In this document: one piece after another, positions 48,559 through 60,080 of the stretch | Position numbering within the stretch: position 1 is the stretch's first letter | Layout: each line of letters opens with the position of its first letter | Origin: Alteromonas stellipolaris | GTDB lineage: Bacteria > Pseudomonadota > Gammaproteobacteria > Enterobacterales > Alteromonadaceae | Reading direction: 5' to 3' | Length of the DNA: 64,000 nt | Assembly: GCF_001562115.1 (NCBI RefSeq) | Contig: NZ_CP013926.1 | Span: 1,674,001-1,738,000, forward strand | Notes under the pieces: generated by a model | The model's database searches: none | Told to the model about the DNA's origin: nothing | What the model saw: only the letters and a program-made list of their open reading frames with translations | Made by a program: the position numbers and the translations under genes

Positions 48559-51033
48559 GTGTTAAATTGGATTAAGTGGTTGGTTTTAGGTGCAATTGCA
48601 TTAGTCGTTTTAGCACTAGGTGGCGTTTATATGGCGTTGCACCTTAGTTTACCCACATTAGACGGTAACCACGCCTCGTCTCGCATTACCGCGCCCGCTA
48701 CCCTTGCCCGCGACAATATGGGCCACGCCGTAATTAACGCGCAAGACAAATTCGATGCCGCATATGCCCTAGGCTTTGCCCACGGCCAAGACCGCTTCTT
48801 TCAAATGGACTTACAACGCAGAAGTGCATCGGGCCGGTTGGCTGAATGGGTAGGCGATGTTGCGCTAGAGATTGATAAAAACGCCCGCTTCCACCTGTTC
48901 TCAAAACGCGCTGTAAAAGTTTTCGACAGCCTACCATTAACCCAAAAGCAACTGCTGGTAAGTTATTCTCATGGCGTAAATGCCGCGCTAGACGAATACA
49001 CCGTGCCGCCCTTCGAATATATTGCAGCAGGGTTAACACTTTCACCTTGGCAACCCACCGATAGTATTTTGGTAGCCTTCAGCATGTATTTAGATTTACA
49101 AGGCGGGCAAATTGAAATCGACTTGGCGCGCACAGCACTAAAAGAAACTTACGGTACGCCGCTATATAACTTCATCACCCAGCCTAGCCGTTATCAAGCC
49201 GCCTTAGATGGCAGTGAGTTGGCGCTTTATCATGCCGACGTACCGCCTTACCCCATATTGCCAGAGCCTACTTCATCGGAGTCTACTCCGTCTGAACCTG
49301 TTTCCCCCGAGCCTAGTTCAACTGATTCAGTATCAGGTGGCGATAATATTCATTCTGTGGCACCTATTACGACAGAAATATCACTACAAACCTACAACGC
49401 TGAAGAACTGCCTGATATAGGCAGTAACAATTGGGCAGTAACCGGTAACCTTACAGCCACAGGAAGCGGTTTACTGGCTAACGACATGCACCTAGGCTTG
49501 CGCGTTCCTATTATTTGGTACCGTACTCAGCTTAATTACAAAGACGCCCCCCGCGCTACAATAAGCGAAGCGTATCAAAGCCCTGACGTGTCGGCCGTAA
49601 GTTCATCGGTTACGAGCGTGTCGGTAACGGGGGTTTCACTTCCCGGCTTGCCTGGCGTAATTGTTGGCACTAACAACAAAGTGGCTTGGGGCTTCACGAA
49701 TGCCAACCTAGACAACCTTGATTGGATAGCCCTTGCCGACGACACACCTACTCAAATGGTAGATGAAGTCATAGTAAGTAAAGAGGTATCGCATACTTAC
49801 ACGTTAGAGCTTAGCGAGTACGGCCCCGTTAAACACGTTAACGGTAAACGTTACGCATTAAATTGGGTGGCACATCATCCTTTTGCGGTTAACCTTGCCA
49901 TTGTTAATTTAGGTACCGCCAATACCGTTGACGACGCTATAGAAGTAGGCAAAGACATTGCTATACCTACGCAAAACATGGTGATAGTAGATAATTCTGG
50001 CAGCGCAGCATGGTTACCCGGCGGCGCAGTAATGAACAGAGAACAAGCTTCATTTACTGCCATAGACGAAAACACCGTTACCCCAACCGCCCCAACTCGC
50101 ACCACTAATCTACCAGTAGTGAAAAACCCAAGCAGCAACAGAATATGGACAGCCAATGCGCGGGTAATTTCCGCCGATGACGTGGCAAGATTAGGTGATG
50201 GTGGCTATGCCCTGGGTGCTAGAGGCCAGCAAATAAGAGATCGCCTTTTCGAAAAAGACACATTCAATGAAAACGATTTTTATGCTATTCAGTTAGACAA
50301 TCACGCGCAATTTTTGCTTCCGTGGCAGCAGCTATTATCGGGCTTGTTATTAAACGATAATATCGAATTTAAGGCCGACCTAGCCTACTTACGTAAATGG
50401 GGGGAATGCGCGTGCGAAGACTCTGTAGGTTACACCCTAGTAAAGCATTTTCGCAAAGAAGTGGTAAGCCAATTGTTTGGTAAGATACTCACTAGCATCG
50501 ATAACCAAGGCGTACAAAGCCGTTCGTTACTTCGCGGCATCGAGCCTGCCGTTTGGCAACTTATTCACACCCAGCCCGATAGCTGGCTACCTGAAGGTAC
50601 TGAATCTTTTGATGATTTACTTGTAGATGCCTACCGCCGCGCAAAGCATACACTATTAGATGAATACTCGCCGATTGAAGCCAATATGGAAGACTTACGT
50701 TGGGGCAGTGTTAATGCACTTACCGTGAAGCACCCGTTCTCAAAACAAATTCCCTTTGTGGGGCACAAGCTCAATATGGATACGGTAGAAGGGTTTGGCG
50801 ATACCTACATGCCAGCAGTACAGTCTGCTACTTTTGGGGCTTCTGAACGCTTTTTTGTTAGCCCCGGCCATTTAGATGATGCCATTCTAACGCTACCTGG
50901 TGCGCAGTCGGGCCATCCTTTATCGCCCTTCTTTAAAACTGGGTTTAGCGACTACGCCACACAAGCGGCTACTCCATTACTGCCAGGTAAAATTATACAC
51001 CTACGCCAATGGTATCCGAAGGACGAAGGATAA
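48559..51033 (+). CDS. Penicillin acylase family Ntn-hydrolase
   Basis: The 824-residue protein has an N-terminal membrane anchor (LVLGAIALVVLALGGVYMAL), an alpha-chain region starting ALGFAHGQDRFFQMDLQRRS, and the processing site at IGSNNWAVTGNL, where a serine should become the new N-terminal nucleophile. The beta-chain region follows. Just before the cleavage site is a Pro/Ser/Glu-rich spacer (about 234-262; PEPTSSESTPSEP). The GTG start has a GGAG site. Substrates may be beta-lactams, acyl-homoserine lactones or other amides; none is indicated by the neighbours. ybaK follows after 4 bp. Confidence 0.9.
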   Translation: MLNWIKWLVLGAIALVVLALGGVYMALHLSLPTLDGNHASSRITAPATLARDNMGHAVINAQDKFDAAYALGFAHGQDRFFQMDLQRRSASGRLAEWVGDVALEIDKNARFHLFSKRAVKVFDSLPLTQKQLLVSYSHGVNAALDEYTVPPFEYIAAGLTLSPWQPTDSILVAFSMYLDLQGGQIEIDLARTALKETYGTPLYNFITQPSRYQAALDGSELALYHADVPPYPILPEPTSSESTPSEPVSPEPSSTDSVSGGDNIHSVAPITTEISLQTYNAEELPDIGSNNWAVTGNLTATGSGLLANDMHLGLRVPIIWYRTQLNYKDAPRATISEAYQSPDVSAVSSSVTSVSVTGVSLPGLPGVIVGTNNKVAWGFTNANLDNLDWIALADDTPTQMVDEVIVSKEVSHTYTLELSEYGPVKHVNGKRYALNWVAHHPFAVNLAIVNLGTANTVDDAIEVGKDIAIPTQNMVIVDNSGSAAWLPGGAVMNREQASFTAIDENTVTPTAPTRTTNLPVVKNPSSNRIWTANARVISADDVARLGDGGYALGARGQQIRDRLFEKDTFNENDFYAIQLDNHAQFLLPWQQLLSGLLLNDNIEFKADLAYLRKWGECACEDSVGYTLVKHFRKEVVSQLFGKILTSIDNQGVQSRSLLRGIEPAVWQLIHTQPDSWLPEGTESFDDLLVDAYRRAKHTLLDEYSPIEANMEDLRWGSVNALTVKHPFSKQIPFVGHKLNMDTVEGFGDTYMPAVQSATFGASERFFVSPGHLDDAILTLPGAQSGHPLSPFFKTGFSDYATQAATPLLPGKIIHLRQWYPKDEG

Positions 51034-51037
51034 ACCG

Positions 51038-51508
51038 ATGACGCCCGCTATTACCCTATTAAAGAATAAGCGTATTGCCCATACTATTTTAAAATACCAT
51101 CACGATAGCAATGCGCCCTCTTATGGATTAGAAGCAGCCGATAAACTAAACCTTAACCCTAGTTCGGTTTTTAAAACGCTAGTGGTAAGTGATGAAACCA
51201 ATAAATTGGCTGTAGCGCTAGTGCCAGTAAACACCACGCTAAGCGAAAAAAAGCTGGCAAAGGTATTGGGCGTTAAAAAAATTACCATGGCACCTAGCGA
51301 TACCGTGGTTGCTAGTACTGGCTATTTATTGGGAGGGGTAAGCCCATTAGGGCAGAAAAAGCGCCTAGCAACCGTGTTGCATGAAAGCGCGTTAGCACAC
51401 GAGGTTATTTACGTAAGTGCAGGTAAACGGGGTTTAGAGCTAGAAATAACACCACAACACATTCTTAGCTTAACGCAAGCTAAGGCAGCAGAGATTGCGG
51501 CCAGCTAA
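51038..51508 (+). CDS. ybaK: Cys-tRNA(Pro)/Cys-tRNA(Cys) deacylase
   Basis: The 156-residue YbaK/EbsC protein trans-edits mischarged Cys-tRNA(Pro). Signature segments are SVFKTLVV, KLAVALVPVNTTLSEKKLAK, VLGVKKITMA, and GGVSPLGQKKRL with the conserved lysine region. The start at 51038 is preceded by GGATAAACCG and follows the penicillin acylase stop. An in-frame upstream extension lies inside that gene and is rejected. Confidence 0.93.
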   Translation: MTPAITLLKNKRIAHTILKYHHDSNAPSYGLEAADKLNLNPSSVFKTLVVSDETNKLAVALVPVNTTLSEKKLAKVLGVKKITMAPSDTVVASTGYLLGGVSPLGQKKRLATVLHESALAHEVIYVSAGKRGLELEITPQHILSLTQAKAAEIAAS

Positions 51509-51515
51509 CAAAATC

Positions 51516-51568
51516 AGGCTTTAGCTTTCTTATAGCGCTTTTTTGGTTTCCGCTAAGCCTTTTTTTTT
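51516..51568 (+). terminator. ybaK rho-independent terminator
   Basis: AGGCTTTAGC (51516-51525) pairs with GCTAAGCCT (51552-51560), with one bulged base, followed by a run of Ts up to 51568. Confidence 0.7.
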
Positions 51569-51570
51569 GC

Positions 51571-52161
51571 TTATTTAGGCTGGTCGATACTTAGCGACAG
51601 CGAATCACCTTCAGCACGTGCTAGCCAGCGTTGTTTCGCTTCATTCAATGCCGCTTCACTTGGGGGCGTTGTACCTGATAGGGCTGACGCCATTTGAATA
51701 ATGATGGCGTCACGCTTTTCAAGCAAGGCTTCAGTGCGATCGAATAAATCATACGCTTCAGGGTATTCTTCTTTTAAATTTCCCATGTCTTTAAGCGCAT
51801 AATAACGCGCCTCAAACGCTTCATTAAAAAGCTGTCGTTTAGCGTTAAACACCACGTAATCGTGGGCCTGCTGCGAGCCTAAGTATTCAATATGAGTTTG
51901 CGCTAAATAACCAGCTTCAGCCACCACTTGTGCTTGTTCCATCCACGTATTAATGGCTTCTTCGTCGCCATTTCTAACGGCCTCTTTAACACCCGCTTGT
52001 AAATCACTAGCGTGAAGAATTTCCATTAGGGTGATAACAGGAACTTGCGCCGATGCTTGATCGCGCTGATTAGTATCTTCCGCTAAATAAACAAACCAAC
52101 CTGCAACAGCAAAAACAATACACATAAAAACGGCAGCAATAATGAGAAGCGCTTTAACCAC
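51571..52161 (-). CDS. Membrane-anchored hypothetical protein
   Basis: The 196-residue protein has an N-terminal transmembrane anchor (VVKALLIIAAVFMCIVFAVA) and a helical periplasmic-facing remainder rich in Glu, Ala and Gln. The start is taken as the GTG at 52161 because GGAGG lies five bases ahead of it; the longer frame from 52200 has no site. No family is recognised. It is downstream of ihfA in the same direction but separated by the ihfA terminator, so it has its own promoter. Confidence 0.75.
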   Translation of the reverse strand: MVKALLIIAAVFMCIVFAVAGWFVYLAEDTNQRDQASAQVPVITLMEILHASDLQAGVKEAVRNGDEEAINTWMEQAQVVAEAGYLAQTHIEYLGSQQAHDYVVFNAKRQLFNEAFEARYYALKDMGNLKEEYPEAYDLFDRTEALLEKRDAIIIQMASALSGTTPPSEAALNEAKQRWLARAEGDSLSLSIDQPK

Positions 52162-52230
52162 ACTTTCCTCCAGACATAGTGAAAAGAAACGCAGCAACAA
52201 GGTTACTGGTTTTTAAAAAGGCAATACAAA

Positions 52231-52254
52231 AAAGAGCGAGTTGCCCCGCTCTTT
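52231..52254 (-). terminator. Rho-independent terminator of pheS-pheT-ihfA
   Basis: On the minus strand AAAGAGCG pairs with CGCTCTTT across an 8-nt loop, followed by Ts. It lies 25 bp after the ihfA stop. Confidence 0.88.
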
Positions 52255-52279
52255 CATAAGTATTGTAACGACCGGTAGA

Positions 52280-52579
52280 TTACTGGTCGATAGGTGAAGA
52301 GTTTTCTACGCGACTCTTCAATTTCTGACCCGGGCGGAAAGTTACCACCCGACGCGCTTTAATTGGAATGTCTTCACCGGTTTTAGGGTTCCGGCCCGGA
52401 CGTTCATTTTTATCACGCAAGTCGAAGTTGCCAAAACCTGACAGTTTTACTTGCTCACCAGCTTCTAAAGCGCCTTTTATCTCTTCGAAAAAAAGCTCTA
52501 CCAGATCTTTAGCATCACGTTTATTAATGCCCAACTTTTCGAATAGGTGTTCAGCCATCTCGGCTTTGGTCAATGCCAT
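52280..52579 (-). CDS. ihfA: Integration host factor alpha subunit
   Basis: The 99-residue DNA-bending protein of the HU/IHF family. [20 protein letters not shown] at the N-terminus and the beta-arm [20 protein letters not shown] identify the alpha subunit. It starts 3 bp after the pheT stop. The pheS-pheT-ihfA order is the same as in enteric bacteria. Confidence 0.97.
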   Translation of the reverse strand: MALTKAEMAEHLFEKLGINKRDAKDLVELFFEEIKGALEAGEQVKLSGFGNFDLRDKNERPGRNPKTGEDIPIKARRVVTFRPGQKLKSRVENSSPIDQ

Positions 52580-52582
52580 AGT

Positions 52583-54970
52583 TTACTCTCTTAACGCGGC
52601 CTCAAACTCAGATTCCAGACCTTTAACCACAGTATCTACAGCCTGCTGAATTTCAGCTTCTTCCAAGGTTTTTTCCGGATCTTGTAAGTGAAGTGACAAT
52701 GCAAGGCTCTTGTAACCAGGTTCAATTCCCTTGCCTTTGTACACGTCAAACAAGTTTAAGCCAACTAGTTGATTTACGCCAATTTCTTCTATGTAAGAAA
52801 GAATATTTCCTACACTCACTTCATCTTTCACCGTAATAGCGATATCACGGCGGTTCGATGGGAAGCGCGATACAGGCGCGGCAGACGGTAATTTGCGTGC
52901 GATAACAGCTTCAACTTCAAGCTCGAACACAAACACTCGACCATTAACACCCAATAACTTTGTAAACTGAGGGTGTATAGCACCAATATAGCCAACTTCT
53001 TCATCATTAAGCAAAATTTTTGCAGTCATACCCGGATGCAACGCACTATGCTGGGCACTTACAAAACTAAACTCACCGGTTTTACCGGTTAGCGCTAGTA
53101 AAGCCTCTACATCTGCTTTTGCATCGAAGAAATCAACTGGGTTGTCGCCTAAATCCCAGTGCTCTTCGTTACGACGCCCTGCTACTACACCACCAATAAC
53201 CTGCTGTTGCAATACACCATTAGACGTATCTTGTTGAGGAATAAAGCGTAATCCTGTTTCAAAAAGACGTACTCTGCCCTGCTGACGCTTTTGGTTGTAA
53301 GCAGTAGCCCCCAATAAACCAGGCCACAAGCTAACACGCATCACAGACATGTCTGATGAAATAGGATGCGGCAATACCATGCTCTTCGCATCAGGAAATA
53401 GCGCGTTTTGTATTTTAGGGTCGACAAACGAGTATGTTATCGCTTCATTATAGCCACGGCTTAATAATAACGACTTCATTGTGTTAATCGGCAACACCGC
53501 TTCTTGTGAAGGCAACATAGATAACGCAGCAGTTGGCGCAACATGTGGAATGTTGTTATAGCCATACACACGTGCTACTTCTTCTATCAAGTCTTCTTCA
53601 ATAGCAATGTCGAAACGATAACTTGGCGCCTTCGCTTCCCAACCTTCATTGGTTTGGACAACGTTTAAGCCAAGACGTTCAAGAATTTCAAGCACTTGAG
53701 CGTCGTCTATGGTTATACCTAACACACGTGCTAAACGATCACGTCGTAGTAAAACACTGGCTTGTTTAGGCAGTTTGTCTTCTTCACACGCTTCAACAAC
53801 CGGGCCTGCTTCACCACCGCATATCTCTAGAATAAGGGCAGTAGCACGCTCCATGGCGTTACGCTGAAGTTGTGAATCTACGCCACGCTCATAACGGTGC
53901 GACGCATCGGTATGTAAACCATACTGACGTGCGCGGCCCATAATGGCATCGCGGCTGAAAAAGGCACTTTCTAGCAAGATATCTTTGGTTTCTGCATTTA
54001 CACCTGAATGTAAACCACCAAAAATACCCGCCATAGCAAGGGCTTTGTTGTCGTCAGCAATCACTAACGTATCGTCGTTAAGCTTAGCTTCTGTTTCATC
54101 AAGCAAGGTAAGGGTTTCACCCTTATTTGCCATACGCACGTTTACACTGCCTTCAATTGAAGCAAGGTTAAACGCGTGCATTGGCTGGCCAAGCTCTAAC
54201 AAAATAAAGTTAGTAACATCAACAATAGGGTCGATGCTGCGAATACCACAGCGGCGAAGCTTTTCGCTTAACCATAACGGCGTAGCAGCAGTTACGTTCA
54301 CATTACGCAGCACTCGGCCTACATAACGTGGGCACGCTTCAGGAGCGCTCAAGTTAATTGCAATGCTGTCGTCAATGGTAGCAGCCACAGGGCTAATGGC
54401 CGGTTCGCACACATCTAAGTTGTTCAACACACCCACTTCGCGGGCAATGCCACGAATACCCAAGCAGTCTGCTCGGTTCGGGGTTAAATCAACTTCAATA
54501 GAGGTATCGTCTAGGTCTAGGTAATCACGAATATTAGTGCCTACTGGGGCATCGGCTGGCAATTCAATAATACCATCGTGATCGTCGCTAATACCTAGCT
54601 CGGAAAAACTGCACAACATGCCCATAGAAGGCTCGCCGCGCAATTTCGCTTTTTTAATTTTAAAGTTACCCGGTAGCACCGCGCCTACAACAGCAACAGC
54701 AACTTTAATACCTGCACGGCAGTTAGGCGCTCCACAAACAATATCGCGAAGCTCGCCATCACCTACGTTTACTTTGGTAACACGTAATTTATCAGCATTC
54801 GGGTGCTGGCCACATTCAACCACTTCCCCAACCAATACGCCGCTGAATTCACCGGCAACAGGTTCAACACCATCAACTTCAAGGCCAGCCATGCTTAACT
54901 GTTCAGACAGTTCGTTAGCCGACAAAGCAGGGTTAACCCATTCTCTTAACCACTTTTCACTGAATTTCAT
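52583..54970 (-). CDS. pheT: Phenylalanyl-tRNA synthetase beta subunit
   Basis: The 795-residue beta subunit has all expected parts: the EMAP/tRNA-binding domain ([19 protein letters not shown]), B3/B4 editing region, B5 domain, catalytic-like core, and the C-terminal FDX-ACB domain ([14 protein letters not shown]). It forms the alpha2-beta2 enzyme with PheS. It starts 14 bp after the pheS stop. Confidence 0.97.
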   Translation of the reverse strand: MKFSEKWLREWVNPALSANELSEQLSMAGLEVDGVEPVAGEFSGVLVGEVVECGQHPNADKLRVTKVNVGDGELRDIVCGAPNCRAGIKVAVAVVGAVLPGNFKIKKAKLRGEPSMGMLCSFSELGISDDHDGIIELPADAPVGTNIRDYLDLDDTSIEVDLTPNRADCLGIRGIAREVGVLNNLDVCEPAISPVAATIDDSIAINLSAPEACPRYVGRVLRNVNVTAATPLWLSEKLRRCGIRSIDPIVDVTNFILLELGQPMHAFNLASIEGSVNVRMANKGETLTLLDETEAKLNDDTLVIADDNKALAMAGIFGGLHSGVNAETKDILLESAFFSRDAIMGRARQYGLHTDASHRYERGVDSQLQRNAMERATALILEICGGEAGPVVEACEEDKLPKQASVLLRRDRLARVLGITIDDAQVLEILERLGLNVVQTNEGWEAKAPSYRFDIAIEEDLIEEVARVYGYNNIPHVAPTAALSMLPSQEAVLPINTMKSLLLSRGYNEAITYSFVDPKIQNALFPDAKSMVLPHPISSDMSVMRVSLWPGLLGATAYNQKRQQGRVRLFETGLRFIPQQDTSNGVLQQQVIGGVVAGRRNEEHWDLGDNPVDFFDAKADVEALLALTGKTGEFSFVSAQHSALHPGMTAKILLNDEEVGYIGAIHPQFTKLLGVNGRVFVFELEVEAVIARKLPSAAPVSRFPSNRRDIAITVKDEVSVGNILSYIEEIGVNQLVGLNLFDVYKGKGIEPGYKSLALSLHLQDPEKTLEEAEIQQAVDTVVKGLESEFEAALRE

Positions 54971-54984
54971 GCTTACTCTCTGCC

Positions 54985-56315
<1,331 letters not shown>

Positions 56316-57104
56316 ATGCTTATTAAGATAGCAGCTGTACTCATACTATTTATTTCTTACAACGCGCACTCTGCGTTCATGCAATTTAACTTCACAGGCT
56401 TTGTTTCTAGTATAGAAAACAACGCAAATTCTGAGTTTGACGAAGCCAGTTTGCTTAACCAGCCTATAAGCGGTTCGTTTACATTAGACTTATCAAGAGA
56501 AGTACGCGGCCGGCTTGAAACCGGTTGGTACTGGTGGGGGCAAGTAGAATATGGCTTACCCGTACTGACTTCACAATTAAACCTGGGTAGCACCACTTAC
56601 ACACTAGCCAATCAAGGCATTTACAACGCTTTTGAGGATGACTTCTTTCCTGAAGAGCACATTGAAATGTACAACGGCCCTGATTACGATGGCGGCCCTA
56701 TTGGAGACGGTGAATCTTTTGGCGATTTTGCGAGGTTTACAGAAACGACACCCCAGGGCGAGACAAACTTAACCTACGATTTAAGCATTTATTTTTTCGA
56801 TTTAATTAATGACTTCCTGGTATTTAGTGAAGAAACTGAACTATTCGACAAGCAACCCGACTTTTCGCAGCCATTTTCGTGGGTTGACGTAGACTTTACT
56901 GACGATAACCAGAAAGGTAGTGGCACCCTTCGCGTAAGAGAAAACTTTTACCCTGCCGCTGGCGGCTTCGAGCGCAATATTGATTCCACACTAGGTTTTA
57001 CATTGGCTAGTGTTAATGCAGTTAGGGTGAACTCGCCAAGTACGTGGGTGATTATGATCATTTTTTGTGGTTTGCTTATAAGAAAACGCGTGACTGTTAA
57101 ATAA
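56316..57104 (+). CDS. Secreted protein with CTERM-like sorting tail
   Basis: The 262-residue protein has a cleavable signal peptide (MLIKIAAVLILFISYNAHSA), a beta-rich acidic body (FNFTGFVSSIENNANSEFD...), and a C-terminus of VNSPST, a hydrophobic helix (WVIMIIFCGLLI) and RKR. This tripartite tail resembles PEP-CTERM and related exosortase signals, but with SPST in place of PEP. The body resembles other secreted CTERM proteins of unknown role. It is divergent from pheS. Confidence 0.68.
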   Translation: MLIKIAAVLILFISYNAHSAFMQFNFTGFVSSIENNANSEFDEASLLNQPISGSFTLDLSREVRGRLETGWYWWGQVEYGLPVLTSQLNLGSTTYTLANQGIYNAFEDDFFPEEHIEMYNGPDYDGGPIGDGESFGDFARFTETTPQGETNLTYDLSIYFFDLINDFLVFSEETELFDKQPDFSQPFSWVDVDFTDDNQKGSGTLRVRENFYPAAGGFERNIDSTLGFTLASVNAVRVNSPSTWVIMIIFCGLLIRKRVTVK

Positions 57105-57493
57105 AACATTTATAAATTCAATTGGTAGTTCGAACACACCTCTCTCTCGCAAGTTTCTGGTAGTGCGACAGTTTGAGAACTTTAGCTTGAGTCAGGTGTG
57201 CATGTCGCCCGTCTGGATGATGAAGCCATCATTTTTGCGCATCCTGAGTGTTAATTTCCCACCTTATCAGATGTAATTTTTGGTAGAACCAGCCTTAGAT
57301 AATGCTAATGCATAAAAATGAAAAATAATAAAATAGTTATATAAAAACGAAGTTAGCAATTTTTTTGTTCCGACTAATCGCTTGTGTAGTTTAAATCGTA
57401 TTACTAGACTATAAGTCTCTTCCGTAAAAATACGGTTATTCACGCCAGAACACCTGTATTTTTTCTTTTTCGACTCAGCCTAAGGATTTTCTC
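57105..57493. other. Intergenic region before the surface-polysaccharide genes
   Basis: This 389-bp stretch likely includes the promoter of the beta-helix lipoprotein gene. A less AT-rich patch (about 57160-57280) with short open frames on both strands may be remnant coding DNA but matches nothing I recognise. A small CCGTA-AAAA-TACGG hairpin lies at 57422-57435. Confidence 0.35.
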
Positions 57494-60037
57494 ATGGAAT
57501 CCCTTTCTATGCGTTACAGACAGCTATTCTCTTTATTTATTATAGCGTTGGTGGTGGTACTAGCATCTTGCTCAGTGTCGAATCACCCTCAAAAAAGTAA
57601 CTCCGTTGACAACCAATTGGGAGCGGTAATTCAAGCTCAGCTTGCTGCGAGCAAAGCGAGTAATGAAACCGACTTAACTACTGCCCTATCAAGAATGAAG
57701 ATGTCGAAGTCGGCTAAAGTAATTATCTCGAGACACAACGATAATATTATTCACTTATATAAAACAGGAACATTATTGCTAGTTGTACAGAACAAATATC
57801 GGGGAAATGAAATTTCAGAGAAATTGGCTTATATGGATGATACACCTTCGTCAATTTCAACCCTTGTCTCTTTGTTCCCAATAGATGCGTATAGAATTCT
57901 GACTTACGCGAGTGCAAAGAATCTAATTGACGAAAGTAGCCTGTTAGCAATCGCGGTTGAAAATAAACTAGACCCAACAATTGTATTGGATGCTTCTGCC
58001 ACAGGCATGGAAAATAGTGCCACCCCACTTATACACTCAGTTGGCCTAGTAATTTACGGGCAAGACGAGGATAGTACGAGTGAAGTAAAATACAGAAAAG
58101 TTGGCGATAATAAATGGCTTCCAGCATTAGAGCTTGCATGGGAGCCGATATACGGTGCACTTTCAGGAAGCATTGTACATCTAGAGCCAGATACCCAATA
58201 TGAGGTTGAAATAGTAGTAACTGATTACCTCGAAACTAAAAAACAGTACTTTTTCGATTTTAAAACGCGCCCTGATTCTCCCCCGATAGATCCTGAGAAA
58301 ATTTATTACCTTTCTGAAATATACAACGGAGGTCAATTAGATTTAGAAGCACTAAATATACACGGCGATGAGAACGGTTACGCAAAAATTATTGGTGACG
58401 GTCCGGTTATAGCTGCTTCTGACGAGTTCCTGTCGGCTGTAAACATCGGCTCCCAAGCTTACATTATGCTTGAAAATCTCACTATTAAAGGTGGGCAAAG
58501 ATATGGGGTTTACTCAGATAAAACTCATCATATATGGATCAAAGGCTGTGACATATCTGAGTATGGAAATGTAGCAAATGATTATAGAGGTGGTATTGGT
58601 TATAAGTCTGTCGAAAGCACTTCACCTATTAATTACGACTCAGGAATTTACTTAGAAAAAACAGGGGTATCAGTAATTGAAGACTGCATTATTGAGAACC
58701 CAAATGGTAAAGCGAATCACTGGGGCTTTGGCCACCCCAAAGGGCCAAATGCTCTACAGATTTACGCATACCACCCAGAAGAAGTTTACCGTGGACAGAT
58801 AATTGTAAGAAATAACCGCTTCTTCGGCACCGACTCAAACAGGTTCAATGACGTAATTGAAGGTCGAAAAAATGCATATAGAACTGGTGGGTTTGTACGT
58901 GACTCCGCTATATATGGGAATTATTTAGCGTACGCAAATGATGATCTGATTGAAATAGATGGCGGCCAACGGAACGTATTAGTTTATGAAAATGAGATGA
59001 CACAGGGCTATGTTGGCATAAGTATTGCTCCTAATATGCTAGGGCCGAGCTATGTTTTTCACAACTACATACATGATTTGGGTGATGAAACTGGTAAAGA
59101 GTGGGCAGCCATAAAAGCAGGGGGGTTGCTGTCAAAGCCAGCCGGAAAAACTTATATACTTGAAAACTATATTATTACTGATAGAAACGGGATAGCGGCC
59201 TCAAGTGTGAGCAGTGACAGCACCTTTTGGGTAGAAGCGACCAATAATATAATAATCAATAGATTATTTAATAATGCTGTTGGACTTGGGATTTTCGATA
59301 AAGAAAAATCACCCCTGTCGCAATTTACAAACAATGTTATCTTTAATACCAAAATAGGTAGACCAAACTTAGATGTAGCGTCCGATAGCTTACTTACCCA
59401 CCCATTAACTACCGACACGGTCTTTAATTACGGGCTGAAAAATGAGCCGAGCATCGCACTGCCTATCTCTGATTCACATTTGGTGCCTAACTTTAGTCGA
59501 TTATCGGATAATAATTCACCTGGCACGCCGCTTGCCTTTAATATTCAAATTAAAGAAGAACAGCTTTCGTCATTTGATAACCAAACTCAATATGGCAATG
59601 TAGATGTAGAGAATGAATCTAGTATCAGACTCAGTGGGAATATTTGGTATAAGCTCCCGTTAGAATATGTTATCGAAGATGACACTATATTGTCTTTAAA
59701 TTATGAGATTATCGGTGAAGCTGAAATTGTTGGTATTGCACTAGAAACAAATAATTCACTTACCGCCTCCAAAGTTATTAGACTTAGTGGTTCACAACAA
59801 TATGGAAATAATCTGACTCAATTAGTTGGGTACGATAACTACGGGGAAATTACTATAGAAGCTGGTAAATACCATTTAGGGAAAATCAACTATATCGTGT
59901 TTATATTGGATAACGATATAGAACAAGAAGAGAATAACAGCTCGGTTACATTCTCAGAGTTGAGAATAAGTAAAAAAATTGTTGGTATGAATAATACCGA
60001 TGAAGACAAAGATATCGTAATCGGGTTAACTAACTAG
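57494..60037 (+). CDS. Parallel beta-helix lipoprotein
   Basis: This 847-residue exported protein has a lipoprotein signal with lipobox LASC (Cys26). A fibronectin-III-like stretch (about 175-260, ending VHLEPDTQYEVEIVVTDY) is followed by a right-handed parallel beta-helix (about 280-600; for example YIMLENLTIKGGQRYGVYS, HIWIKGCDISEYG, VIEDCIIENPNG). A C-terminal beta-sandwich-like region ends the protein. Such folds occur in polysaccharide lyases, epimerases and adhesins. The position ahead of sulfotransferase, manC and pyruvyl transferase genes suggests action on the exopolysaccharide, but no catalytic residues can be assigned. An AAGGA site precedes the ATG. Confidence 0.78.
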   Translation: MESLSMRYRQLFSLFIIALVVVLASCSVSNHPQKSNSVDNQLGAVIQAQLAASKASNETDLTTALSRMKMSKSAKVIISRHNDNIIHLYKTGTLLLVVQNKYRGNEISEKLAYMDDTPSSISTLVSLFPIDAYRILTYASAKNLIDESSLLAIAVENKLDPTIVLDASATGMENSATPLIHSVGLVIYGQDEDSTSEVKYRKVGDNKWLPALELAWEPIYGALSGSIVHLEPDTQYEVEIVVTDYLETKKQYFFDFKTRPDSPPIDPEKIYYLSEIYNGGQLDLEALNIHGDENGYAKIIGDGPVIAASDEFLSAVNIGSQAYIMLENLTIKGGQRYGVYSDKTHHIWIKGCDISEYGNVANDYRGGIGYKSVESTSPINYDSGIYLEKTGVSVIEDCIIENPNGKANHWGFGHPKGPNALQIYAYHPEEVYRGQIIVRNNRFFGTDSNRFNDVIEGRKNAYRTGGFVRDSAIYGNYLAYANDDLIEIDGGQRNVLVYENEMTQGYVGISIAPNMLGPSYVFHNYIHDLGDETGKEWAAIKAGGLLSKPAGKTYILENYIITDRNGIAASSVSSDSTFWVEATNNIIINRLFNNAVGLGIFDKEKSPLSQFTNNVIFNTKIGRPNLDVASDSLLTHPLTTDTVFNYGLKNEPSIALPISDSHLVPNFSRLSDNNSPGTPLAFNIQIKEEQLSSFDNQTQYGNVDVENESSIRLSGNIWYKLPLEYVIEDDTILSLNYEIIGEAEIVGIALETNNSLTASKVIRLSGSQQYGNNLTQLVGYDNYGEITIEAGKYHLGKINYIVFILDNDIEQEENNSSVTFSELRISKKIVGMNNTDEDKDIVIGLTN

Positions 60038-60080
60038 ATAAAATTTAAATAAAAGCAATGCACTTAAAGGTAAAGCATAA

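Noticed and set aside
57160..57280. Possible small gene or transposase remnant in the gap before the beta-helix gene
   Set aside because: Only short frames on both strands, no recognised motif and no ribosome-binding site. Recorded as a remark in the gap entry.
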